From positions 30,183,795 to 30,243,794 of the forward strand of contig NC_092670.1 in the NCBI RefSeq assembly GCF_964355755.1: a stretch of DNA of 60,000 bases, read 5' to 3'. Position 1 is the first letter of the stretch. Every line of letters begins with the position of its first letter. The stretch comes from Antedon mediterranea (Eukaryota > Echinodermata > Crinoidea > Comatulida > Antedonidae). The notes under the pieces are model-generated. The model saw only the letters and a list, made by a program, of their open reading frames with translations. It was not told the DNA's origin and ran no database searches. The position numbers were made by a program, and so were the translations under genes. Positions 24,801 through 39,800 of this stretch are shown here, in pieces.

Positions 24801-27800
24801 ATTGTCTTACATTCAGATTCAGAAGTCTACTTTCTTTAATCTGTTGATACAAAATTGAAGTTGAGGATTCCAATACAAATGAAACAATTAAACTTTCACT
24901 TTAGAAAGCTAAACCTAGGCTAATTCGTAATTTGAGATAACTTTGTAAAGACACAACTGTCACAAAATAAAAAGTGCAAACAAGTTTTAAGCCATAACAA
25001 CCTGTTTTCTATTGCATGCATATATACTGTGTGCTAACATCATCTGGGGTTGTGAACTAATTATTAAATGATACTATCATTTAATAATCTAATTAATAAT
25101 ATTAGTCAACATAAGTGTCACAAAAAACATTATCATTTGATAGAAACATTTCTACAGTTTTAACTAAGTGTCAGCAAAACAGTATTAAAATTGAAATGGA
25201 ATTGTGACCTAATTTTCAGTAATAATTTAATTAGCGATTAGTAGGTTCATAGTGTCAAAAATAGCATTATCATAGTGTCATCATTTTAGATAATATACTG
25301 ACATTGTTTATCTTAATAGTAATACTGACATCATTAACTACAAAATTAATGAATCATTTAATCTGTAGTATTTCACTTGTAAAAATTATGCGAAGCCACC
25401 AACCTAATATTGTAATAACCTGTAGGTCTACATGTCTGGACTTGACTTGTCAACTACGCATTTGCCGTATGTCTTACACGTAAGTCTTACACTATACTAT
25501 AAGTATATTGTCTTAATATAATGTTTTATGAATAAGTTGGATGGATCATCATGATCATGACCAACTTATTCACACTGATTTATGAGTATACAGTAGATAA
25601 TCATAACCAACTTAATCACACTGATTATCATGATCAATTTAATCACAATGCTTTATGAGAAAGTTGATCATGATCTGATTCTGAATATAGTTTTTATTGT
25701 AATGTCTTAAACTAATATTAACCTGATTTACTGTACACACACAAATCATACAAGATTTAAAGGCAATTCTACTGAAAATATGACAAATCTACGACGAAAG
25801 CAAATAAAGATAAGAATTAAGATCCAAAATCAAGGTGACAAGACACAGGAATTAATTAGAATAAAACACTTGTCACCATAATATTCAAAAGTACTATATC
25901 ACTCATGACATTTTCTCAGGCAAACTTCTGAACAAAACAACATATTTGAAATAGTTCAATGCAGACCTTGATTTAAAAGGAGGGCCATGGCGCTGACGCT
26001 CCTTGGCGGTCCTGAAAACGATCAAAGGAGCGCCTAAAATAGCGCTCCCCAACCTGTTACAGTGCGTCATAAAAATATATATAATGATAAGAATATTAAC
26101 CCCGAATACAACACACAGTCTATATATAGTTGCGCAAACGATCTTTGTTATGGCTATCCCCGATAGGCTAGGCGCGCCTACGATCTTTGATGTTGCGAGA
26201 AAAATATCGTAAACAATTCATTCTAAATATAGTATCAGAACGTTCAATCGGTCGCTCAAAAAGACTGCCGACAGAAGACTGTAATTATACAGACCTAGTT
26301 TTTTTGGTCACATGGCATAAAATGCGATACTCTCTGCTTTACCGCAACATCTCACATGTTTTTTTTTTAACTCGGTACGAGAGGGTGGCTGCCGACACGA
26401 TAAACAGTAATTAAGATCGTGTACCTGGATTTTGTGTCACATGACATGAAACATAATACTCTCTGATCTTAACTGCTCACATGTTTTCCCCTCCAAATTC
26501 TGATCGGGCCTTTTCTTATACACATATCGTAATCATTTTAAAAGGCTTAAGCCTTTATGTTAAATCTTATAGTAATTGATATGGAATATATATTTATTTT
26601 GCATATATTTTGTTGGTGTCCTAGCCTAGGCTAGGTGTCATTGTTTTTATAATTCGCTAACCCAAGGTAGGATTAAATAATTTATAGTGTAGGCCGCCGA
26701 AACTAGACTAGATAGCCTCGACTCTCTCTCTGCGTGAGCTGAGGTCCACGGACCCGATGTCGTCTCGTCGGCGGATTTCCGTCCAAATTAGGATAACCGA
26801 TGCGTAGGCCTCTAGGGTGGCTACAAAAATTGACGTCTACTATCTTTAGATAGGATTTTAATTAGCAAACAATACATTGTTTGTTTGCATTGTCCATGCT
26901 TCTAAAGGCGATGACAATGGTGTTTACTAACCCTACGAACCACCCTACGATCGACGCGTAGATAATTATAACAATACATCGTAGACTACGTTCAGAGAAC
27001 AATGACCTACGATGAATTTTACGTGCGAGAGTACCATTTCCGGCCATCTAGAGGTGTCATTTATCAAAATTCGGCTCGCCACAGGCCCAACCATGGTGGG
27101 CCTGTGCCTCGGATACTTAATCAAAATAATGGCTCTCCTCAACATATTGAGGAGAGCCATTAGGAGCTCTCCTCTTATATTTATAAATCAAGGTCTGTCA
27201 ATAGATCAATTAAAAAAACAAATGGTTGATTATTTTAATTTGATACCTACCAATATAACTCTCATCTTCTTCCCTAGAGGGGTACCATGATGATACATCT
27301 GCAACATTGATTTCTGGTCCCATGCCAGTCTCAGTCACAGAAACAACACTTCCTGAACGAGAGAAATAAAAAGGTTTCTTAGAAGGTTTGGAAGATGGTA
27401 CATATACAATAAGTGGTATACAAACAAATGTGTTTGCTGGTTATGAGACAGAGAAACAGATACCAATTACAAACATATAAAAAGGTTTTAGGTGTATAAA
27501 ACACAATTTACAATATAAAAAACATACAAACGACATAGAGAAAATGGAAACTATAAATATCAAGAAAAAACGGACAACCTACAGATTGTATGAAAAAAAG
27601 ATAAAAAGATATAAACCATTTTAGCATAAAAATCTGAGAAAGTACTCTATAAAAATAAATTTGTTTAAATTTAAATTTTCTTTTGAATTCAGCATTGTAC
27701 ATATGTATTGAGTTATGAATATCTAGCCCTATTTGTATTGCTTTTAATTGCTCATTAGTCCACTTTTATTTACAGACAAATTAAGGGAATGCCTAATATC

Positions 27801-30800
27801 TTTTATAGCAATATGATGGTAGACAGCTTCCTTAAAACTAACTTTTTATGGAACTCCAGTTCAGCGATTTTCATAATGCAAACATTTTGTTATACATTGT
27901 AAGGTCGGTTACTTAACCAAACTATAAAATTACTTGTAAATACACTTAAAATGACTGAATTAAAAACAGTAGAAATACTTGGGTATTAACTTTGATTGTA
28001 TAGTTTACAGAGAAAAAATAGCCGTTGCTTTTTTGTAAAGTGAATGTTTAACGTCCATGTATTACAGTAGCTTACAGTCAAGTGGTTTGAGTCTTCCAAG
28101 TTAGTAAAAGTATTGAAGAACATACAGAGAAGCACATGCAATTAGAATGGAGATGCCTTCACATAACTATACAAAGATCACAAATAATTGAGAAACTCAT
28201 TTCAAACAATGGGGAAAAGAAAGATTGCTAAGAATCCAAAGGAGCAACATCTAACTTATTTGGAAATTCCTCCAAGGTGAAGAGATAAATCAATAGATGT
28301 ACTGGTAGGTATAGGGTGGCATAATAATTAAAAAGTTATTGCATATAAATAAAATCGGTATAATATATATAAAAATACTATGTAAAATAAAAGTAATGGC
28401 ATGTTGGCATTAAACAAGAAATGATCATCTGCAATTTGAAATTGGTAATTTTTCCAATAGGCATAAATTATTGTACTGTAACTGTCATAGCTGTGATACA
28501 TCCACTCAATAATATTTAATAATATAAACACATCCTTTGAAAAGCTTTATTTAGGCTCTGACTGTTCTAATTCTAATTTTAAATGCAGTTTAACTTTTTA
28601 TTTGTCATGTTTTAGATTGTTTGTAATCTGTCAATTAAATTATGTTGTATACAACTATATTATATAAGCTACAGTAAGCCACTATGATGATTGAAAGAAG
28701 TCCTCCGGTAAATGTGTTTGTGTTTCCTGCCATTTTTTTCAAACTAGTATTACTGAGCATATGTCAAACCAAAGGTTGTCCATATGGAATCATTAGGAAA
28801 CCAATCATTTCCCATGATTGTCAGTATAGGAAAAATTAAATTCTCATTCAATTCTGTTTATAACAAGGTCAAATAAGAAAGTTGGCAGAATCAGTTGACA
28901 CTGATATTGTTCATTTAAAAAATGTACTATATACAGTAGGCTTACACCGACAACTCGCAACACGCATTTTCCGACTCGCAGAAAAGAAACCTTAAAAAAT
29001 ATTACTATTAAAACACTGATTGTTTCCAGTTATTTTTTTCCATTTTTTACCTCCGCCAAGGAGGTATATGTAATCGATCATGTGTGTTTGTTTGTTTTAT
29101 TAGCAGGATTACTCAAAAGTAATTACAAGATCCTTTCCAAAATGAAAATACAGATAGGAAAAGATAGGACAGAATTTTCAAAAGCCGGTGAGCAAGTAAA
29201 CTACATTGCATTTTCTCGAGAACTACTGTACTTGTACAAAAAACTTCATTTTTGTTCTAGAGGCAAGAATTATAATTTGTGGTTTGTAATTTTAAAACAT
29301 AATTAGATTTAATGTACACGTTTTTTTGATGCGAGTAGTTTAAAAAACCACCTATTTCTTTTCAAATTTGTTCATGTTTTTCGTGCTGCTGTTCTATTGT
29401 TAGTCAGCTGAAGCTATTGTTAGTTGAAAGGCTGGTTTACATAACCATCACACCAAACTCGCATTGCAGTAGTGAAATTAGTCTAAATCACACAGTATTA
29501 AGACACACACAATTTTTCCGGAGACTAAATCTTATGTAGGAGAATTTTACTACTTCAGTTCAGTTCAGTTCAATAATACATTTATTTAAGATGGTCACAA
29601 TATATAACAAACAATATTACAATAAACAATAATAAACAATTAATATAAGACCATCTTAGGGATCAAAATTAGAAGTAGAACTTGTCTCACATTGACCCCT
29701 AAAATAATAATAATAATTCAAACAAAAATAAGAACGGTACTGTATAAATATACAAATACAACGCATACAATTAAATAAATTATACAGTGCGCAACATATT
29801 TAGTAGGTTTGGTAACAAGATAAATAAAGGGTTTTTATATGCTTTCTAAATGAATTTACAGTATATAAATGATTTGTGGCAGTTGAATCTAGATTATTCC
29901 AATACGTTGGTCCTAAATAAGTAATAAAAAACTGGCTTTTTCTAAGTTTAACAAATGGAACATACAATTTATGTGGATTTCTTATGTTATAGGTATGATC
30001 TAATAAACGATTTGAAAATAACATTGAAACAGACTTTGGTAGTAAACCAGTAACATATTCAAACATAAAAGAAGTAACTTGAAGTTTATGAAGGTCATAT
30101 ATTTTTAAAATTTTAAGTTTTTTAAACAAAGGTTCTGATGCAGATGTAGATTGTTCAAAGTTTAATAATCGAACAATACGTTTTTGTAAAATGAAAATTC
30201 TATGTAAATTTGAAGGATAATCAGCTGCCCATATAATATTGCAATAAAGTAAATGTGGTAATATAAGCGAATTATACAAAGAAAGTAAAATGTGTTGAGG
30301 AAAAAAATATTTTATCTGGTTTATAACACCCAATGCGTTTAGACATTTTGATTGAAATATTTTTCTGATGACCGGTCCAATTTAAGTTTTCATTAATTAA
30401 AATTCCAAGAAATAAAGTTTCGCTTTTTCGGTCCAGATTTTTACCATTTAGAACAACTTGAATGTTTTTGTTACTTAATTTATGCCTGTTTCGATAGGAG
30501 TGAAATATAATGAAATTTGTTTTTGAAGTATTAATCAATAATTTATTAGAAGAAAACCAATTTTCAATCTTATTTAATTCTAAATTAAAGGTATTTACTA
30601 ATAAATCAATATTTTTGTTTGAATAAAATAAAGGCGGAGGTATGCACTCTCGGAGTGGCTTTCTAGTTTTTTTTTTGTATTACTATAACAATAATAGAGG
30701 CTTGATGCAAATTGCCATGTTTTTATATTTCGTTAAGTTGTTGCTGTCTTGTATTTTCTTTTATTTTACTTGCTGAAACTGTTGAATAGGGACCATGTCA

Positions 30801-33800
30801 AAATCATTATACTGCAATTAAGCAATACTACAGTAAAAATCATATATATTTATTATAAATGATGACAAATTGCAAATTCTAAAATAATATCTAATTAATA
30901 TATATAATTTACATTAATTAAATAAAAAGGAAATTGGTATTTAAGCAGTCCGGAGACCAATTGTGCTTTAAGTGGGTTTAATGTTAAAAACATAACATGA
31001 CTACTGTACATGTACATGCGATTGTTTTATAGTAATTGGTATGTTCTCTTATTAGGAGTGTTTTGTTTAATCAAGTATCCCTAATATCAATTTATTTCTC
31101 TATCAGCATCAGCATCTTATCTTTCTTTCTTTCCCATTTGCTAATAGTAACAGTAAATGGATGTATAAATTATATCATATGTTAATAAACTTTATAAATC
31201 ACTGGGTAACCATTATATACAGTACTTCACTTTATAAATCACTGGGTAACCATTATATACAGTACTGCACTTTATAAATCACTGGGTAACCATTATATAC
31301 AGTACTTCACTTTATAAATCACTGGGTAACCATTATATACAGTACTTCACTTTATAAATCACTGGGTAACCATTATATACAGTACTGCACTTTCAATTTG
31401 AGATTAAATGTCTGTACAACTATGATATTCATAAAAAAATATTGCCTACTGCAATAAAGGAGGGAAAAGAAGCAGGGGAGAGAAGGAAATGTTTCTTTTT
31501 CATCTTACAGTTTAAATTGCCTTTTTCTTATTTTGTTTTTCGTATGTTTTACAAAGAGGAGGAGGGAAGAGGAGGAGGGATGGGAAGGATAGACAGGAGT
31601 AGGGTAGGAGAGGATGGTAAAGCAGGTTGGAGGGGACGACGGAAAAGAGAAGCAGATGAGCAGAGAGGAGGCAAGATAGTGCAAAGGAGAATGAGAGGAA
31701 AGAATAAGACTAGGAGGGAAAAGAATTAGGAGAGAACAGCTTTACATTCTTTTTTCAACTTCTGAACCTCAACTGAAACATTCAAGATACAGTGACTGTT
31801 GATTTTTTTATATTTGACCTGGATCATTTAGCATGAGAAATCTTTTGATTCAAAACAAACATGACACATGATGATTTTGTGTCAAATATACATAAATAGA
31901 TCAAAGACAATTGAGAAAGGTACAGGAAACAAAGAGGCTTAACGCATTTCCCACTACACTGTATAGTAAAGTGGCTTTGGTGACAGATATGTGACATTGG
32001 TACCTTGTAGTACACTCTTAAACAATCTTATTTGGTCATGGTTGCGTTTACAGTACTTGCCAAAATTATTTTAACAAAATATTATCTACATAATTGAAAT
32101 TGAATGTGCAATCAAAAATGTCAAAAGTTTGATTAATAATACGGTAGCACCGAGAGAATGTCTACCTACCATTTATTTAAATCAACAGCATCTCATTTCA
32201 AGCACCACTAAAAAACATCAGAATGTTGCTAGCGCAAGTGGTATTTCAACATTCATTTTACATGATAACTATAGCTCTAATTATTACTTAATTTATTCAT
32301 ACTATTAACAAGTAGGCCTAATGTGTTTTACTGTAGAAAACGCACACACAAACAGTGCATTCTAACAATTTAATGATCTCAATGGTTTAGCAATTTCCAT
32401 TGTATGCTAATATTAACACTAACATTTTGTCAGATGGCAAACAGAAAACAGGTACATAAGTCTCAAGAGAATGTCTATTAAAGTCTATAAAATACCAATG
32501 AATATTAAATGCCCAGGGCATCAATAAGCAAAATGTTTAGATTTAACCAAAGTTTGACAGAATGTCAAAAATGTTTTTTACAATACAAGTGAAAAAAAAG
32601 GTTAATAAAAAGTACTAGTTAATAAATGTTAGAATGAAACAATAAAAAGTACTGTAAGTCCAGATTTCAAAAAATAAAAATAATTTATTGTTTTTATAAT
32701 ACAATTATTCTAGGTTTGTTATAAAACTAGGTAATGCAGTGAGTGCTCTCATACCTCTCCAAGCAAGTGATCCAACTGCTCCAAGGATGAGAGTGTTGCC
32801 ATCAATTGAATACTCAGCACTGAATCCAGCCTGACACCAACCATGCCATGGAATGCCTCTTCCATTTATATCAGCTTTGATTTGTGTTTCTGTAGGATCC
32901 AAGAAAAAAAGAAAATTAAGGTAAAACTACCCACTGTAGAGTACATAATTATCATGAGGCAAGTTTCTAAATACAAAATCACATGTGATACTGGTTTCCC
33001 CTAATCTTAACCAACAATAAAAATTCATATGATACAGTTATAACATGTGAAAAACATAATGCTGTATTATGGAACTTTCCTATTCCAACACAACATACAA
33101 AACATAGAATCTGGTGAGGACTACTGCAATACAGATCATTTATTAATTAACATGTTCCCTTGTGAATTTACTGTAAAGTACTTTTGGTCGACTTTTATCT
33201 TATAATGTTACTTTCTATTTCATTCAAGTGAACTGTCGTGTTACATTTGTGTCAGTGTTTATTAAATTTGCAGTACTAGTTGGTATGGCAACTATTACCA
33301 TATGTGCCATCTAAATATCAAATTAAATATAAGATTAAGAGTTTTCCTATCTTACTTAGCATCTTACTTCCAACATGGATATCATTAGCAATTACTGTGT
33401 AAATGCTATGAGGAATACAATTAGAACTTAGAAGGGAATACTTGCTGTCTCCTCAGTCTAATTATTCAAGTGACTATGTACAGTAGTAGACAATGGGATG
33501 CTATCACCTAAAAATATGCTTTTTTTTAACTTTACTACTGTGAGTGTGAGAACAGAGGTTTACAAGAACCATGTATTAATGTTATGAACAAAATGTGATA
33601 ATGACATGAAACATACTGAGCCATAACAATAAAAACCCACAATTATACTGTCTGTCTTTGATATCTATGACACTTAATTAAATAAAAGAAAAGAAGCAAA
33701 TGAAAAAATAGTTGGCAGATTGCTGAATATTGCTGATTAAATTATTTAAATAAAGAAAAAAAAAATACATTTGTACAACACTTTGTGTAGACCTACTAGA

Positions 33801-36800
33801 ATTTGTGGACTAAATGAAAAGATTTTCAAAAAAATATTATTCAATTAAACTATTTTATATTTAAATGTTTATACATGGCTTATAATATTTAAAAATTCAG
33901 CAGTTTTAATACTAAATGAACAAAAGTGTTACAGTCTTTACAGCACTACAATACATATGAACATGTTGTTGAGGACAGCCTGGCTTTGTGTGGGTGGTGA
34001 GAGATATAATCAAACACTGAACTACAACTACATTATGCTTGATAATATAATTACAAATTGAGTGTAAATCCATAAGATTTCTATTTAAATGTAGTAATTA
34101 CTACTACTGTACAAGACTAAATCAATTGGATATGTTTTGACTATGAGGTTTTAAGGACAATCTATCCCACACTGTGTTACACCCAGACTCTGTGTACAGT
34201 AGTAATACTTTCAGTACTGTTGGGGCTAGACTCTGGAACAATCTGCCTTTACATATTAAAAACTCAACATCTTTGGACAATTCCACTTCTAAAAAATTAT
34301 TCTTTTTGACAGCGCTATGAGCAATGATCAGTGGAATGGCGCTTAAAAAATGATTAAGAGATTGATTGATAATACTAATAGTAATAGATGAACTTGATCT
34401 AGGATTTGTATCTCTTGGAAAAACACATTTTAAGTAATAAACAGTGGGATTGACTACGAGGACTTTGTACTTCTTTTGCATTTCTTTAAACACCAATTTG
34501 AGTGGGTGAAATAAACATCATTTCTTCAGAGACAGGTCTGATGTTAGCGTTTATTATAGACGCAGGTTGCAACACAAAGAACGATTATGGTTTTTTTAAC
34601 TTTATCACCAATAATGACGTATTTCAACGAGGTCAATGTTCTGAAAAGCAGTTTCCCTTGAGAATAAAAGTTCAGAAGAAACGCAATTGAAGGGCACTAG
34701 ATTAACAGATACTAGTTCAGGTAATTAGTATTCGTTCCTATGCACTGCACGCACCAAACTAACATACATTTTTAGTGTACTACTTGCGTCTAGGTTAGGG
34801 AATGGCACTAAATGCATTTAATTCTAGAGGGGTTAGCTTCAGATATTTACGTTGATTATTTAGGGGTTAGGAATACTAAAGTGTATTTATGACTTGGGTT
34901 AGTTATAGTGTTATGATTTTATTTGTTTTTTTTGCTTTGTTTATCAGAAACACATTCTTAGACATGATGTAGTTACCTGTGAGACATGGCCTTATCTTTT
35001 CTACTGTCATATAGTTTAATGCTGAATCTAGCTTGTAGCAGACACCATTTGGTAGAATGGCATCTGCATAAAATGTGTTTGCCCATCGATGACCACATAC
35101 CTGTTGAGAAAGAAATACATGAATCAATATCAAATGATCGGATTATGATTATTTGGAAGCGCTAATAATTTAAAACTTTAATAATTACACATTTTATTAA
35201 ATTCAGATTAATTGAATATAATAACAAATCACATTCATTAACTTTTGAATTAAAAAGTTTTTTAATGCAGGCAGTAGATAGGCTTGGGGGAGATTGACTT
35301 TCTGTGTGTGGTCGGGTGGTACTGTTTTATCTTGCATGTCTGTAAATGTTTTGCAAGTTACATACAGTAGGCCATTTGTAAAAAGAATTATATAAATTTC
35401 ATTTCAGAAAGCATACTAGTTATGATTAATATTCACATTATGTTTTTGTCTAATAATATAGAGTACAGTGACGTAAGGAAAAACCAGTGTACATACATGC
35501 GAGTGACATAAGAGGAAATACAAGTCCACGTACAGTTACAGTATAGCTGTATAATAAAGGAACACTCTAATTTCCTTAGTCTAGCTATTCTTAAAATAGA
35601 GCATCCATTAAAGGCCAACGTGATGCTATTTAAACTAGATATAGTCTGCTCTTTATTAGAACAATTTGATAATAATAAATATTTTAGCATTGTGTTATTA
35701 TGAATTACATGTTACATTATATTATTATTATTATCATATCACGTTCTTTCTAATAAGAAAATTAATAATTTTCTTTAAAAAAATCACATTTGGATAAATT
35801 TACAAAATGTGCATGGTGTCTGAATTTTGCATAATAGGGGTGAAATTTATATTCGAGCGTTGGATTATACTTGGTCATGGTATTATTAATGGTACTTATT
35901 TTGTTAATTAAATTTCTTTGTCAACTACCCAAAAAAACAATATACTATTCTATAATCTCACAGGGATTGCTGTCTCAGAAATAGTTTGCCCTATCTGCAT
36001 TTAACTAATTACATAGGAGGATCCAGGTGATTTTTGGCAGCTGACAAATTAAATGCAAAACTAGGACATTAGCATTCATTTTATAATTTTTAGGCCCTCA
36101 AATCAAATCTACTGTACCATCATCTCAAGTATGTATATAGCAGTTTGACATTAAAATATACATTACTAAGTGTCAGTCTCATAAAATAAAACATAGGAAA
36201 ATCTTATTAATTGTTGAATGTCAATAGTTATTGTCAAATGTATACAATTCCATGCTTTCCATAATGATCAGTAATTGGTTGTAAGGTCAACAATTTCCTG
36301 TAGGCTATTCTGCTGCAGTTTATTAGCTGAATGGAAAACATAAGTGAAAATGAACAAAATGTTTTAAATTAAAATCTCTCTAAATTGGTGATTATGTTTA
36401 TGATACTGTTAATTGCTATATGTGTATGTATTGCATATGCTGTTTTCAAGGTTTGTGCATATACTATTGAAATTGATTAAAATATATATTTATACTGGGA
36501 ACCTCTTCAGTCAAAGACTGGTCTCCCAGAGGGCCCAGTTATGATCAGTGGCTGTGATGTACTAATACACCCCTACTCGTCTCGAAAGATGTACTAGGTT
36601 CTCTAAAGTGCACACGAGCTAGATGTGTACACTGGACCTACGGTTTATAGTCCTTATCCGAGAAGAATCGTTCTACCACCAGAACCATGGAGTGAGTGAG
36701 CCTCGAACCCATGCCGATGTTATGGCTACGTAATTACGGTTCCACTGTCTTAACCGCTTGGCCACTTACTCACACTCCGGCCACTCACTCACACTTTTAC

Positions 36801-39800
36801 TAGACATAGGTGAAACAGTAGTAAACTGTAATTAAGAAATCATTGGTACAAAATTGTTCTTTATGGCACAAGTATGTGATCTTCAATATAATAGGAAGGA
36901 ATGGGTACAAAAAAGTTATCTTTTTGAAGGCATGGGTCCATCAGACTTTAGGAAAGTATGGATACCATCACCATCTACCACACACATTATGATACATTTT
37001 TGTTTGTCAATAAATGAAGACTTACTGCAACTCTTCCAGTAAATGGTTCTCTTGTTAAAGATGACCCCAACCATTGATTGTCTTTCTGATCCTGAACCAA
37101 TGGCCTCACATCATATGTAGTTCTTTCATTGCCTTGAAAACAATAAGTTTGTTAACAATTGTCAGTCAGATGTTATGATAATGATGTAATTGTCTACTTT
37201 AGACTGCTGTTATTTTCTTTTTTAGTCCACCAGTCGGTGTTTCGATTTTTGTGTTTCAAGCTCATGTATTTTAAGTATGAAACGCCATGTGTGCCAAAAT
37301 GTTTATCTTTTAACAAATATTAAGCAGTACATTAACACAGGCTGGAAACCACTGGTTTTGGCAATCTAGGGCCCCTCCAACACTGGAGACAGAGGGTTAG
37401 AGCAAGGTAATACCTTAAACTTGCTTAAAAACGACCACTATACTAGGCCTATCATTATATTTGTTTTTACTTTAAATTCGGAATAGTATTTTTTTTATGC
37501 ACTTGCAATTGTATCCCACTATATACGACCACTACCAGGATCATTTTGATTTATCTGATGTGGTGCGTCATACTTTATGAATACCATGACGCACCCCTGC
37601 ACCAAAAAAGTGACTTTTAATACCTTTAGGTGCAACCTGCCTGGACCATTTTGAAGAACAATGAATAAGGCATTGTGTCTTGTGACCATGTTGTTCATAA
37701 TAATAATATGGTGGATTGTAAAGTGACGGACACGGACGGACACACCATCATTGTTTTGATGTGTCAGTCATACCATTTTTTAGATTTTTTGATGCATGCA
37801 TCAATGATAGCCCTATCATTGATTATTTGTAAATGACGCATCTATGACGCACCTCTACGGAAGCCAATCACTCCGGCCGCGCTTCACTCCGGCCGCCGTA
37901 TCAGTTTAGCGCGATGTTATGCACTCCGGCCACTATTCAATTCGACTTCTTGTGCAAAGGGGGCCGTTAGTATGGAGAGCCCATATCTACGTTTTCTATA
38001 CTGTTCAGTGTTATAACAAATACTTGGTGACCAAAAGAATTAAAAGAAAAAAGAATTTAAATGGAACTAGTTGAATATTTATTAGAAGTTGGAACTGCTT
38101 TTTCTTTCAAACTAAACTTAACTTTTTCCTTTCAAATAATAAAAATACCCGTCTAATTAATGCTTGAATAACAATATTTAATTTCTTTCTATGTACATTT
38201 TATAGCTTTACATTAACATTAAAAATTAGTTAAAAACCTTATTTTTATAACACTTTATATTGCCAGTACCCATACTTACTAATTATAGTTAATAACAATA
38301 TGTAAAATATTAATAAATTTATTTCAAATAATCAAATATCCATCTAATTAATGTTTATTTTGATTCTCTACAAAAAATGTGTCTCGGTTGTAAAAGACTC
38401 ATTGGGCGCTCCATAGCTGCGGCCGGAATGAATAATCGCTGCCGGATTGAATCGCTGCAGAGCCGGATTTGTATTGCCGGAGTGATCTGTATTCACCTCT
38501 ACCGGGGGTCATATAGTGGGTCATACAATTGACAAGTGGATTAATTAAATATAGCCTGTATAGCAAAAGTACCTTCAGTATAGACTATAGAGTATACCTA
38601 GGCCCCTCCTATGTATGTATACAAACAAGTAGCTACCGCACTGTAGCATAAAAATATAGGCCTAACGTACTATTCTAAACTGAAAACTCTAGCCTAGCTA
38701 TGCATAGTAGTATTATTAGTTAGGGCTAGGCTAGCTAGATCTAGTAGTAGACAGTAGTAGGGCTATTTATTGTATGTGGCACCATGAACTTATTACTACA
38801 AAGGAAATACCGAAGGTAAAAGTAATGTCTTTTTAGATTCATGACGTGTGCATTGACAATGCACAACCGACGTTCGTTTTTTCAAGAGATAAAAGAAAAA
38901 GACGAAACACAACAAAAAGACAAAGTGACGTGTTTGTTTGTTGTATTGTTCACTCACCTATTTTTAAGTAATGTGTGAGTCTGGTTAAGTTTACAAAGTA
39001 GAATCGTTTTCAAAACTTACCAACTAAGTCAATTTGAACTTGTCCGCAATACTGTCTCCCTGATGACACATAGCATTTATATAAAGCTCCTGGTTTTTGT
39101 AAAGATGGTTGGTAATTAGATTGATCTTTTGGTGATCCTACCAATAACCTATAAAAAGGATAAAAAACACTTATGAATATTAAAGCACAACTTATAGTCT
39201 TTTAAATAGAAACTGCAGGTCGCCATAATTAATATTATTTTTCTCAAAAGTCAGTTCAAACATTCATCATATTTTTTTTTAAAAATAGGCCTAGAAGACC
39301 AGTATTTGAGAAGAGCCTAGTAAGACAAATAAAATAATACCCGATAAAATCATTCAATTATGTGCATTTTGCAATTAAGATCCCATAACAAATTATTAAG
39401 TTAGGCCTACACTTCTTTTTTTATGAATGAAGTGCATGGACTTTCACTTTCACTACTCTTTGTAACCTTGGGATTACAGAGACGTTAGTGGGTCAATAAT
39501 CCCTATCTACCCCTGGCGTCTATTCAGAGATCAATATAAAAAAACCAGTTTTTCCTGTGGTCATTTCTTTCTGTTTGTTTTATTTGCTGTTTTATTTGAG
39601 ACTAGTATAGATCTTTTTGGAAAAAGATAATAATATAAAACCGAATAAGTTAGGGAATCAGGGAAATAATTTATTATGTTTCAGGGCAGTATAATATTAG
39701 GCCTATAATCTATTATCTTTGATTGGCTATAAAACGAAATATTTAGGCTACTGGAGTATGGGAAGGCAATTAGCAAAGAAGACAAATCAATACCTAAACG

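Larger units (their letters stand above)
29049..30668. mobile_element. CCTCCGCCAAGGAGG-type repeat interrupted by a non-LTR element
   Basis: Left part: ACCTCCGCCAAGGAGGTATA, then TTTGTTTGTTTTATTAGCAG and GATTACTCAAAAGTAATTAC. Right part: GGCGGAGGTATGCACTCTCG then GAGTGGCTTTCTAGT. Both halves look like the ends of one dispersed repeat, split by the retrotransposon described next. Confidence 0.6.

Noticed and set aside
25060-25088. Perfect palindrome ATTATTAAATGATA/TATCATTTAATAAT as a regulatory site or origin
   Set aside because: Short AT palindromes are expected in such AT-rich intronic DNA; noted only as a border feature.
31188-31393. Regular 40-bp repeats as a possible CRISPR array
   Set aside because: Copies abut with no spacers and the DNA is eukaryotic.
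31442-31729. 95-codon plus-strand ORF
   Set aside because: Low-complexity purine-rich sequence with Arg/Gly/Glu bias; no domain.
34122-34496. 124-codon minus-strand ORF
   Set aside because: Antisense to the retrotransposon C-terminus that reads well on the plus strand.
36691-36770. A functional tRNA gene on the minus strand
   Set aside because: A and B boxes are present but no clean cloverleaf or anticodon arm forms, and a SINE body follows.
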